Source of the DNA: Apteryx mantelli
Lineage: Eukaryota; Chordata; Aves; Apterygiformes; Apterygidae
Length of the DNA stretch: 64,000 nt
Direction: 5' to 3'
NCBI RefSeq assembly: GCF_036417845.1
Contig: NC_089981.1
Span: 23,890,001 to 23,954,000 of the forward strand
Shown here piece after piece: positions 1-30,600 of this stretch. Each line of letters opens with the position of its first letter. The stretch's first letter is position 1. The position numbers were made by a program, and so were the translations under genes. A model generated the notes under the pieces. The model was not told the origin of the DNA. It did not search any database and was given only the letters and a program-made list of their open reading frames with translations.

Positions 1-1214
1 TGTTTAACAATAAGGCCATACTTACAGCTTCCCCATGTTTTCTTTCTCCTCATAACCATCTGTCTATAACACAAAGCATAACAAAAATAAGATGTAAATA
101 TAACAAACTTAGAAGAAAACTTGAATTTTGAAGAGGGCTTCTCCTGCCACTTCTTATTGCTGTGTGATTAATTTGTTTCTTCTTTTATTAATGTTGTTGT
201 CTTTCTATTCCTCTAACACGTTTTAAGTCACAGCCTTGACCAGCACAAGTTCAGAGTTGTTGCCATTGTGTTTCTTGCTCTAATTCCTTTTTTTTTTTTT
301 TCCACTGGCACTGTCCACTCACCAATGCGCAGGTGTGAGACTTCTAAATTCCTGTGTCTTCATCTGAAGCCTCTGTGTACATAGGAATTTGAAGATGCTG
401 AAGAAAAACAGTCATGAAGAATCAATCTATTCTTACAATTCCCTGAATTTTATTCTCCCTATAGTAAATAACTATAATTCTTGTTTGCAACTGAAGCGTC
501 ACCTTCTAGGAAGCTAAGAAGAAACAAAACCCATCTTGGTGCTTCCCAAAACTTCAGAACTTTAGAACAGAACCATGAGCCGCTTCCCTCGCAGGTGTTG
601 CCTCTAGCGAAGCCCCACCATGCAAAATCGAGCCTTTCCTGTTTCTTTGCTGCAGACAGGCCCTGTGCAGGCCTGAATATTTACAATTCTGCTGAGCTAA
701 ACCCCAAATTTGCCAGTGGTGGATCTTAGATGGTGGAACTTCAGATGCAAACATATAGATACATCTAAAGAAGCATTTGCTTGCAGTAAATGTCATATTC
801 TCATGCGTGCTCTGATAGCTAAAAGGACATGTATAATGGAAATAGGTTATATTGCACACCTGTAATACTTGCTTCCTAGATATGTCTCCTTTTAAATTTA
901 AGGCTCACTAGTGTTACTGCAATTGCCCAGAGTTGATCAATTTGCATGATTTAAATTGTTGCAGTCCATCAACATTCAAATTCCTTTATCTTTCATTTCT
1001 ATGGCATTCCCTTCCTGTGTACTTCACCCCCCACTGTAATTGCTATCCCTTTTCACCAACATTAACACCCTATCCCTATAACCTAGCATGCAAATGATAC
1101 TCCTTCAATCTAGGCTTACCAAAGTTTGAGGTGTTCCCTTCCTGCATAACTTGTTTCTAATTCTTTTATCTTCCTTTCCTATCCTTTTCCCCTGACACTT
1201 TCTACTAAACGAAG
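1..1214 (+). other. TNNT3: TNNT3 5' intron, with degenerate microexon unit
   Basis: Intron sequence upstream of the first recognised exon. It contains a poly-T tract at about 287-301 followed by gcgcag/gtgtgag near 331-336 with flanks like those of the 1215 exon. This appears to be a decayed copy of the microexon unit: the AG acceptor and an acidic reading are lost. A second, weaker copy of the unit's upstream part is at about 1005-1120. Confidence 0.5.
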
Positions 1215-19897
<18,683 letters not shown>

Positions 19898-20250
19898 AGA
19901 ACCAGGCAGGATGGCCCACCATGGCATGCCTGCACCCTGCTGGTCTCCTCTTTCTTCCTTCACAAATCACTTGTGTTCCCATGCCTCAGCGATAACAAAA
20001 ATTGCAACATCAGCCTGGGCTGGCTATTGCTGCTGCTTTTCTTTTCTCCCCCCTTGGAGGAGTCCAGTGGTTTCCTGAAACAAAAGGAAGCAGGTTACCC
20101 CTGGAGCTGAGATGACTCCTTGCTGGCATCTTCAATACCTGCTGAGCGTGTCCTTTAATCTCCTGACACCAGCCCTATGCCATCCTGTAGACTGCTGTGT
20201 ACAAATCTCTGGATTTTGTAAATAAAGCGCGACCAGTGTCTACTTCAATG
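19898..20250 (+). other. TNNT3: TNNT3 3'UTR
   Basis: Non-coding sequence between the TAA and the expected cleavage point some 15-25 bases past AATAAA. No conserved microRNA seed match can be claimed by eye. Confidence 0.75.
20221..20226 (+). terminator. TNNT3: TNNT3 poly(A) signal
   Basis: A canonical AATAAA lies 324 bases after the stop codon. GT/T-rich sequence suited to the downstream element follows at about 20,262-20,280. The 3'UTR is therefore about 340 bases, a usual length for this gene. Confidence 0.85.
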
Positions 20251-21299
20251 ACAGCTCTCTGGAATGGTGTTTTTTACTTTATTTAGTGGCATCTCGTTTT
20301 GCCTAGGATTTGGGTGTTGGACCAAATCCTTAGTTATAAGTATCAAGCGATCCAGCTCTACAGCTGGGAATGAGGTTCAATATAATTAACAAAGAACCAG
20401 GATGGGGGCCCTGTCTTATGGCCACGATGCAGGCAGATAACAAGGACCAGCTCTGTTCTGGGGGAGCTCATAGTCTACGTGTCAGTCTGGATGCCAAATG
20501 TAGTTGAAACAGACTTGAAAGGCTGAGCGGTAACAGGAATCAAAGAACTGGGAATGAAGGAACAGGTCCACAGAAGTGGTAGTTTTCAGCACAGCATTTC
20601 TTAAGTGCAGGTGTGTCACTGCAACGTGGAGTACCATTAATTCAGATACTATATTAAAGAGTTGGAGGCGACTAAACCCCTGCATATAATAAAATCTATC
20701 ATTAAAGTCTGAATTTTTTGGTTAATTCAATGTAAAACCGAGGTCTGCCCTCTCCAAATTGGGCCAGAAACGCACAAAAAAAGCTATTAGTAAATTCAGG
20801 CCTCGAGCTCTTCTGTAGGCCCTGCTGTTTTCTTGGCCAATCTTGAAACATCTTTTTAGAGAGAAATCTATCAAAGATGCTGATTCTCCTCTGTGTTTTC
20901 ACATTTCTGGCTCTTTCGGATGGCTGTTCGCACCCTGGCTCACCATTAGTACATCCTGTAAAAACGAGGAAAAGGGAAAAAAAATCACTGTGATTTCAGA
21001 CCATGCGAAAGGAAGGCAGGGACCGCAGGGTTACGTGTTGTTCGGGTACGTAGCAAAGTCTTATATGGCCTTATTCTGTGTTGTCCTCCTCGCTCTCCGT
21101 TCATCACCTGGTGTGAACCGTGAGTGGCTTCTCAGAAGAACTGCTTTTAGGTGTTTCTGACCCAAAAGCCACATCGGTGTCTCCCCCCCCCCCCGGTAAA
21201 GTCACAGAAAAGACTCCGGATGAGACGGTTTCCTAAGCTAACTTTGCAGATGAATCTCTTTTTTTTGCCGTTTTTTTGCCGTTCCCCTCAGAGAGGCGC
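20251..21299. other. TNNT3-MRPL23 intergenic spacer
   Basis: About 1 kb separates the TNNT3 cleavage site from the MRPL23 CpG island. It contains an 11-12 C run at about 21,183-21,194 and no recognised gene. The short spacing in the same orientation matches the vertebrate order of these genes. Confidence 0.6.
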
Positions 21300-21626
21300 A
21301 TCACCCCCGCTCCTCGAGGCCGAAGCTGTGCGACTCTCTGCCGGCCTTTGGGCGCTCCCGCAACACTCCTCCGCCTCCGCGAGCGGCGCTCGCTCCCGAA
21401 GGGCTGATCGGGCGCTGATTTCCCCTCGTCTCCGCTCCAAGGGCAAAAAGGGCCTGAGGGGCAGCTGAGGAGGGCGGGGCAAGGGCCGCCCCGCGCGGTG
21501 CTGCCCCGCTCCGCTCCGCCGCGCCGGCAGGGGGCGCCGCCGCCCCCTCCCCCCACCCCCCCCGGCGGGAGCCGCTCTGGCGCCGCTTCCGGGCGCGGCG
21601 CGGCGCGGGGCGGGGCGGGCTGCGCC

Positions 21627-21652
21627 ATGGCGGCGCGCGTCAGGAGGGCCGT
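21627..21652 (+). CDS. MRPL23: MRPL23 exon 1
   Basis: The ATG sits in gcgccATGG, a good initiation context. The exon encodes M-A-A-R-V-R-R-A and two bases of a Val codon. The donor lies inside gtgtgtgtgagg. The second GT (exon length 26) is the only nearby donor that joins in frame to exon 2; the stronger-looking gtgagg would shift the frame. There is no in-frame ATG in the exon 2 frame before an upstream stop, so an intron is required. Confidence 0.7.
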
Positions 21653-24600
21653 GTGTGTGAGGGCCGCGGCGCCGGCGCGGAGCGGGGGGGGGGGGGGAGA
21701 CGGCGGGCCGGGCCGGAGGAGGAGGAGGAGGGGGGGGTCCTGGGGGAGCGGGGCGGCGATGAGGCAGCGGCTCGGTGTCTCCCCGCAGGTACCCGCTGTT
21801 CCAGCCCGGCGGCCCCCAGCTGCGCCTGTTCCGGCCCGACTTCTTCATGGCGGCGGTGCGGCCCGGCGTGCCGCAGCCGGCGGACACGGCGCAGTTCCGC
21901 GTCTCCATGGAGTGAGTGCGGCCGGCCCGCGCCGGGTGCCGAGGGCGGGCGTGCCGGGCTTGTTTTTTAACCGCTCCTTGGTCCCTGCCGCTGCCTGCCC
22001 CCCCCCCCCAGGGGCTGGGGGGGGGGAGCCGTGGGGAAGGCCACCCGGGGAAGTGGGGCCGTGTCCGGGCGTTCGCCCCGCGGGGGCCTGCAGCGAGTAG
22101 GAGCTACTCGTCCGGAAAGTCGGCAGGCTGCCTGAGCCGGGCGGGCACGCAGCTCCCGCAGCTTCTGCCAGCGCGGGGGCCCTCGCTGCTGAGGTTGCAG
22201 AAAGTAAAGCCCTTAGCGCTCTTACGCCTTCTAGACTATAACCTCTGGCAGCACGCGATCTGTGTTTTTATATTTTTGTGCAGTAAAGCTGCCTTGGTCA
22301 AAAGGAGAAGACACATTTATTCCAGCCCACCAACTAGACTATAAATACTCTGGCTCTGCTTAGATTTTAGTTAAATACTTAATGTTTTTCTTTCTCTCCT
22401 TTCCCCCAAATGTTTTCCCTTTGCCTAGAATGACAAAAGTGGATATCAAGAATTACCTTGAAAAAATATACAATGTGCCAGTAGTGGCAGTGAGGACCAG
22501 GATACAGCATGGTAAGTGCAGTTGAGTAATCTGGAGGGATGGCTACAGCTTCCCTGCATGTCCTGAAGAGACTTTTGCTATCAAAAGCTGCATTAGATTT
22601 CATTGTACTTTGGTTCCAGGTACTTACCTGGTGACATTTACCAACTCAGTGATTTATTTGTTCTGTAAAGCAAATATACGCTGCTGCATATTTGAATGAT
22701 CTGATTAGATTATAACATAAGTTCAGTTTTATAAAGAAAAACCTGAGTTTGAAAAGCCTTAAAACCTTGATTTTTATCTAGTTTCTGCAGTATGCTTTTG
22801 TAGTTGGGACCATTTCTCTCTGAAGACCAATGGGTATCTCACTTCAACAGGAACTGTCTTCAAGTGTTTTAATAAAATTAATAATTAAATTTATTTAAAA
22901 AAAGAAAGCCTATGACTGTCATCTGAGATTACCCAGGAAGCACCTCGAGGATGTGTTATGGTTTAACAAAAAGCAAAGTTTGTAGAGAGAAGTAAAATGT
23001 TCTATTAGACCAGTAGATAAAATTGGAAAAACATCTTAAATTTTCAGTTTTTCAACACTTGTAGTTATTGCTCGGCTGCTACAGACCTGCCACTTCCACT
23101 CATCCCTCCCCACACCACCGCCCCATAATAACCCAAGCATCCCCCCTACCATTTGTTTTAAGTTATTCTGAACCCCAGGTGGAGCAGGCAGACCACTCTA
23201 ACTGAACAGAATAAAAATTATATATATGTTCATCTCCACATATTAATTCTTCCTGAGTTTGGATGCAGTGCAAAGTTGGAAAGATATTTTTTATGTCATT
23301 TCCTTTTTGATCACTGGGCACCGTTAATCAAATGAAACGTGATTTTTTGTTTAGAACATCTTCGATGGCTGGATTTTTCTTTTTTGTGCGCTGGTTCTAG
23401 CAAAGGAACTGGTTGATGCATTTAAAAATGGTAGCAGTAGGGATGGATTTAAAAAAAGGATCGAGGAAAAAGCTGGAATAGAGGAAAATAGGAATGAAAG
23501 AAAAATTAAAGCTTTAAGAGATGGTTTTAAAACTCAGAACATGTAAAAGAAAGAAAAGAAAACGAAAGTATCTGCAATATGCTTATGTGAAAAAATAAAA
23601 TTAAATGAAGCCTTAATATCAAGCACTTGTAGTTCTAAACAGCACTGGAAAATATTTGTGCTTGTCCTTTTAGCCATTTTGTCCGCCACTGCTATTAGAA
23701 GTGGCGGTGGAATATATATACACAGGATAAAAGGAGAAAGGGGTGAGAAAGCATAATAATTTGAGAGCTTTAATGTCTGTCTAACATGCAGGGAATAAAT
23801 TGAACTTAGGGTTCGGCAGTGACCAGCATACGTGCTGAAAGTCAAAATGCTTTGGTTTTTTTGGATGTAGAGTGTAATTTCCTGACAGACAAACAGTAAA
23901 ACAGTAGATCATGCTCTAGAACATTAGCTGGGCAGTAAGAGGTGACGTGTTTGTAGCTGTTTAGCGGGCATTTCCTCCTTATGTCCCCAAAGCAGTTGAT
24001 ATAGGGAGGACAGTTTATTACTTCTGCCCCCCCTACTTGGGAGACCTGCCTCCTTGCTCCGTTGCAAGCTTCCTATGTGACTGGGTAGCCACAGCTGCTC
24101 TCAGCAGCCTGAGTGTGGTGATGCCCCAGTTCGCCACCTGTAAGTGAGGAGAGTAGTATTTACCAATTTCAGTATGTTTTAGTAGTTGCGATACTACTGC
24201 AAGGGGTTTCTGTGTTAGTACTGAAGAAAGAATATTCCTCTTAATGGTAAATCAAAACTAATGAAGACCCCCCGTCAGCTTGGTTGTGCTTTGGGGAACT
24301 TGGAAGTTCTGAAAAGTAATGGTGGGACTCTCTCCGTTTGTGCAGGTGCACACAACAGGAGGAACCACAAGAATCAGAGGGTGAAGAAGCCGGATTACAA
24401 GGTCGCCTATGTACAGCTGGTGAGTTAACATGGGTGCTTGCTGGAGTAGAGGAAGGGACTGTTAATCTGCCAAGCTAGAAGTAATGTTCAGTGAACTGTC
24501 CAGTTGGCTGCATATTTCTGCCAATCCTCTAATAAAGGCATCATCGTTAAAACCTGCCAGACTGTAAAAAGAGATTTACTGATTTAAATGACTTAGTATA

Positions 24601-27600
24601 AAAAGCAAATTCAAATAAATCTTTAGTTTTCAAGTCCCATTTTGTTTGAGGCCTATATGTAAGTTATGGTCTGATGTCATATGGTGCTGCTTTGCCAGTA
24701 AGTTTCAGGCTGACCCTGTACTCAGTGTGCTGGAAGGTTCACCACTTGTGTGGTTGATTGCTGAAATGTCCAGTAAGTGAAAGAATATAGTGTAAGGGTG
24801 GAGAACTTTTTATTAAAGCTCTTTGGATCTTGGAGAGGACTAAGGCATATTCCTTGGAGAGCTTTAAGTCATGTCTAGCAAGTGTGCTTTGTGGCTAAGC
24901 TGGGTTCTAAAATGTGTGTTGGTTGCCCAGTGGAAAAGAAGCTTAATGTTCTTACAACTTTCTTTCATAACAGGAGCATATTACAGTTTAGACTTCTTTT
25001 GGGCTTACCTATCCCCACATAAAAAAGAAACCCAACCAACCAAAAAAAACCCCCTTCATATACAGAAATTGCATTAAAGGAGTGCTATTTATGTTACAAA
25101 ATTGTAAATTTAAAATTGCTGTTGGCAATGCAACGTCAGTGTTACTCCATACAAGGAATCTGTGTGGGGAGAAACATTGCATGGTCTTGCAGTTTAAAGA
25201 CTACATAAGAATTCATATGCACTTGGGATCAAATTAAAGATGTACAGACAATTGGAAATCTGGCATTTCCTATTTTTGCAGAGTTTAAATGAGCTTGGAA
25301 GTTTTTCTCTTAGCCCCTTTTGAGGAGGGGATGGAAAGAAAAGTGGGGACAGCGTATTTCACTAGACAGCCTTTATCTTTGAAGGAACAGTGTAAAATAC
25401 CCTGTTAATAGAAAGTAACATTTATATTTAGATCAGGCCTAACCTTGGTTTACTATGCTGAAGTTAAAGCTAACCTCCTCTCCACGAAGATTTTGCCTTA
25501 CAATGGCTATATTGATGGAAAAACACACACCTCTTCAAGGAAGACAGGGTCTGTGCTCTGGGCAGGGGGGAACTTCTCCCCTGATGGAGGGAAGGCTGTT
25601 GTCTGGGTGTAGGTTTTTGTCTGTGAGACATCAGGTAAAAATAATTGATTGAGAACACAGCTGAGGAAATGAATGCAAGGAATAGTTTTATATCTGCTAG
25701 CCATAAGTTGCCTTCTCTGAGTGTTGTTGGTTAGTAGGTAATTGCAGGCACTTTCCATTGTCATGGCCTCTTGCTGGTGACATTTTTATTCTTAGAGACT
25801 CCTTTCCCAGGATTGAAGCAGACATGCATCTTTACTGAGCCTTGGTCAGTTTTCAAATTTTATTTTGCTGTATTTAATGTTGTCTGCTGCACTGAGAAGG
25901 AGGTAATCTGCAATCCACAGACAAATGCAGGGGGAAGGAGCCGGAAGCAAAATGATGCTGTTTCATGGAGCAAGTCACACATTTAAGGCAGCATTTTTGC
26001 ACATTCACTCCAGATCAAACATCTGAACCTGCAACAGTTACCACCACCTTGTGGATAGCTTTGCAGTGTCCCTGGAGTGGAGGATTACCTAAACTAGCTT
26101 GGTACTGAAAGCAGTCAGACAGCAGTAGCTCTTTTAATTCCTCCAGCCTCTCATTTTGTCTGCTTGGGCAAATTAGCCTGCACAGAGCCTTGTGATACTG
26201 TGACTGAGGACTTCTCCTGCTACGTAAGACAGCATGTCACCCTGTACAGCACAGTCATGTCCCATGGTGCCATCCTTTAGACAAGTTTTTTAAGAATGTC
26301 ATGCTTTCCAGCTGTCCCGTGGATGGGGGCCAGGCCTGCCTTTTGGTGTTTGCTGTACAGCGTCTAATGTAAGGGAATCCTCACCAGTTTCTGGACTCTG
26401 TTGGGTGAAGCTGGATCTGTGCATCCTCGCTTCACTTCATTCCTGGTCTCTTTGTTCTTTTTGTTGTTGCTGTTATCTGTTAACTCCTTTAACATTTAGA
26501 CCTTTCTATTTTTTTTTCTTTTGTTTTTTGCCTTTCATCACTAGTTCTGGTGTCTCAGACACTGAGCTCCCAGTTATGTGTTCATATCAACTTTAAACAG
26601 TGGGTGAGGCCAGAAACCCAGTGTCAGTTCTGAAACTGAAGGTTTTGCCTTCAGTCTCATTCATGGTTTGATTCTGGCCAACACAGGCCCTGTGCAGTCC
26701 ATTGTTAATATCTGCCTAATTTAGGGAAGTCTTTGGTAACCACTGTAAAATCCTATTTTCATGAGAATTATTTAGCATCTGCCGTGAGTCAGAGTGGTTG
26801 GGCTTTCCCACCATTTTTACCAGCTGTGTTTTCTCTCATTAATCCAGTTTCAAGTTAAAAATGCTTATGACTGGAAAAATAAGTTCTTGTTTATGGAAGC
26901 TCTTGGGTTGATCTTCCTGTTGCCCACTAGGTGGAAGTATTGCTCTTCCTAGTGTGACTTGCTAGCTGCTCTGTTGTGGTTTACCTGAATGAAGTTGAGT
27001 ATATTCTCATGACTAGTTACGCTTGCCTGCTTCATAAAACATCATCTTATGTGTCCCCACGCAACATATATGTCTATTAACTTACTGCAAGTGTCTTAAA
27101 GGTGAAAGATGTATGAAGTCATAGTTGGTATACCCTTAAGAATCAGATTAGTCCCCAGCTGTTCCACATGTAAGAATTGTTGTCCTTTCTTTTCCAAATA
27201 CTATTTCTTGGAGATTCAGAGCTGTTTACTTTATTCTCAGGCTGTAACTGGACAAATAAATGATCAGTCCAAGCATAATATTTTCACATTAAAAAAATAC
27301 CTCAAATCATAGAAGGCTGTGGATCAACAATATCTTGCCATTCCAGAGCCTGCCTACCTTTTTTTCCCTTTTTGGAATGTGGTGAGAAAGGTTTAAGTTA
27401 TAGACTCATGGCCATTGCTTTCAAACGCTTCTTTTTTACACTGTTTTGTTTTCTTAATTAAAATCAAAGCGGTGTATCTTTGCCAAGTAGCTTAAATGAA
27501 TATCATACAGCAACCTTTCTCTTTACTCTGATAAAGTTATGATTATCCTACTGTTATATTAAAAAAAAAAAAAAATCCAGTGGGAAACTTTACAGTTGCA

Positions 27601-30600
27601 TCAACATCAGGGAAATTAAAAAAAAACAACAACATACCCTCCTCCTCCTTCAGTGTTCTCACTGGTTTAGCTCAACAGGTGTTAGCACCCGTGGGAGCCC
27701 AAGTGTAGACAAGCCTCTGGAATCCAGACCTATTTTTAATTAAACCTGTTTTGAGAAATCTAATGGAGATGGCTGTAAAAAGCAGTCTGACCTTGTCAAC
27801 ATTAGGACTAACACCTATTTAGCCACATGAATGATGGCACAAGTGGGAGCATTTTTGCAAATGCTTTCTCCTCAAACCCTGGCTAGTGTCCTGTACATTC
27901 ATTGTAATTAACCCATTTGCACATTAGATGTGACAGCAATTTTCATCTTGCATCTAATGAATTCAGAGGAAAATTGGATTCTCTGTATGCTGTGGCATTA
28001 CCATGTGGATTTTAAAGTTGCTTTCTATGCTGTTTTGCCATACTTGTTATTTTACCATCAGATATTACCACAGAGATGGTCGGAGAATTGTTCAAATGCA
28101 TTGGATTATTAAACTTAGCTGCATTTGCTGCTACTGCTGGACCAAATCCCACACTGTTGGGAGTCCAACATTTTTTGGTTAACGACACTATAAACATCAC
28201 TTTTCTCCTAATTCTGAAGGACAGTAGTAAGTGCTTCAATTATCTAAATAATCAGAAGACCTCACAGTTGTTTACATGACCAGTGTTTGCTGCGTCATTC
28301 CTACACAATAATATCTGTGCTGACCTTCCATTCCTAAACTTTCCAAGGGATGCAAAGGTCAGAAGAGTATAAGTGCGTTTGTGCTGGATAATCCTTCTTG
28401 CAATTTTCTGACATGAGGCTTAGCAGTGGAAAGGTTAACACTTGACTTCATAGGCCTAATTATGGTCACTTAACCTCCCATTAAAATGAATGAAGGCAAT
28501 TTGTACCACTTGATGTGGTAACTCCTTCTGTAGACTCTGAGAAAAAGGTGTGTCTCCACCCTAAATAACCAAAAAGACTTGAAATGTAAGCTGAAAATAT
28601 TTGCTTGGTGCTTAGGTCACTTTCCATGTTGAAGAATGTTAGTATTTAAGAAATGAATCTTCATGAGACCTAGTGTATAAATCAATTTTACCTTTGGATA
28701 ATGCTGAAACACGGATTAGATGTGGGCAGGAGTAGAAGTGGTGCCCTTTTCTACAGTCTAAACACTGAACCACGCATCTCGCTTGTATATAACCTTAGAA
28801 TTTGCAGCAAAAAGAGAAGTCTCTGGGAAGACCCTAATTCCAGGATAGCAGTGCATAAAATCATCACATTGCCTTTATTTTTATGCCAACAGTAAAATAC
28901 CCTTTGTAACAACTTCTTCATAGTTTGCTTTTTTCCTTTTTATTTATTTATTCTTTAAAGCATTATGAGGGCTGTTTATATACAAGAGGACTTGGTGGTA
29001 GAGCTTGTCCTGAAAAACTCCAAAATTTGTCAGTGTACCACCTCACGTGGGTGGAAAAGTTCTTTTGCTAACAGTGCAGAATCCAGTTCCAAGGTAGATT
29101 AAATTATACAAGCAGAATGATTTCTTTAGCAATTTATTTGCCTTTTCTAGAGGGTTTTCTTTTGGCAGAGCTGTGTCAGGTAGGAGGGTATTCTTGTCTT
29201 CTCCCCCTGCCTCTGTGCTCCTAACTAAGGTAATTGGGCTGCCGAAAGTTCTAAAAGAAGGTCAAACCTTAGCCTTTTTAGAGCCCATTTCAGTTTATTA
29301 TCTTCAAAATTTAAAGGGAAGACCTTGGTTAAATGGCTTGCAAAAGGTAACACGGGGAACAATGTCAGGATTAGGAATAAGCCACATTTTTGCTTTCTGA
29401 TTGAATATGCTAGCAGTTCATGTTCTAGCAGTCTAGAAACTAGATAAAACCCTCATTCTGTTGAACTTGTTAGAAATTTAGTTGTTCACTTTATCCCAAT
29501 TAGGATTTCATTCTAAGGATGCATTTTTCGAATAGCTGTCTAATGGATACTTTATAGAATGGAAGACTTTTACAAAGGAAAAAAGTATAATATTTTGAAC
29601 AGCACTACATGACGGAGCGATGATCCATCCATCCCTTTGGTAGACATTTTTTTGAGAAGGTGACATGTGAGCTAGAACTTTGGTAGCCTCTGGCATCATA
29701 TTGAAGATGCACTGAACGTAAATATGCCTGGATGGACTCAGCCCTTTATGTAAGTTGATGCTCTTGGTATTTTTGAAATTTTGAAATACCCAAGATACAG
29801 GCTTCTTTTGAAAACTAGCTACTGAGCATGCACAACAGCTATTTTTCATACAGTTTTCATCACTCTAGAGTTTTACAGTGTAGTATTACTGCATAGTATT
29901 GTTACTTAAGATTTATCAACCTTCAGTTCTCAGGGTGTAATGTCTTGGCTGTTTCAAATAGTGTCTGGCTGCCAGCCAAAATCAGAATTTCTTCACAAAA
30001 CAAGATCTGGAAAGAGCCAACGTGTCTGTGCTGATTTTTATTTATTAAAAGACTCCAGATACAAATTGACATTTTCAGCTCAATATTTGACTTTCACCAG
30101 CCTTGAAATGGGAACTGCGAGCATTTTGATAAACAGCTGAAAGGTTCGTCTGGTTTCACTACGGCCTCTGTGCATATCTTTTTTTCTTTCTTTTTTTTTT
30201 TCTTTTAATAAAAACTGTTTTGCAATTCTCAGTGAATTACCATGGATGTTCTTCGTATGCTTTAGGGACCGCTTTCCTTCAATCTACAATATGGGAAGTG
30301 CGTCGGTGCTGGAAACATACCCGAGTGGAAGTGCTGCATAAGAACAGCTACTTACTACACTGTTACCAATATAAATAGTTCTCAAACTTTCAGCGTAGGT
30401 GGTGTGCCTACCATGTTAGCCTGAAGTGTCTTCTGATTTCTTAGCTAAAATGGCTTCCTTTCCAGAGTGGATGAGTCCTTAGAATTGGCCTTGCCTGTGC
30501 TGTAGGTACCATTGGGCTGAGTGACCTGCTTGCAGTGCAGTTAAAATAGTAATTTCTTGTAATGTAAACAAATTATTTTCCAAATGCTTTTGTATGCTAA

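Larger units (their letters stand above)
21300..22150. promoter_or_regulatory. MRPL23: CpG-island promoter of MRPL23
   Basis: A sharply GC- and CpG-rich island covers the first two MRPL23 exons. Just upstream of the ATG are an ETS/GABP-type CTTCCGG (21,586-21,592) and GC-box sequence ggggcggggcggg (about 21,607-21,619). There is no TATA box. This is the usual housekeeping promoter of nuclear genes for mitochondrial ribosomal proteins. The transcription start is probably within about 21,580-21,620. G-runs after the start and C-runs before it give a marked strand skew. Confidence 0.85.

Noticed and set aside
21288-21908. 206-codon antisense open frame (and the 200-codon sense frame 21,498-22,100)
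   Set aside because: Both are shadows of the CpG island: low-complexity Pro/Arg/Gly composition, overlapping the well-supported MRPL23 exons 1-2 in other frames.
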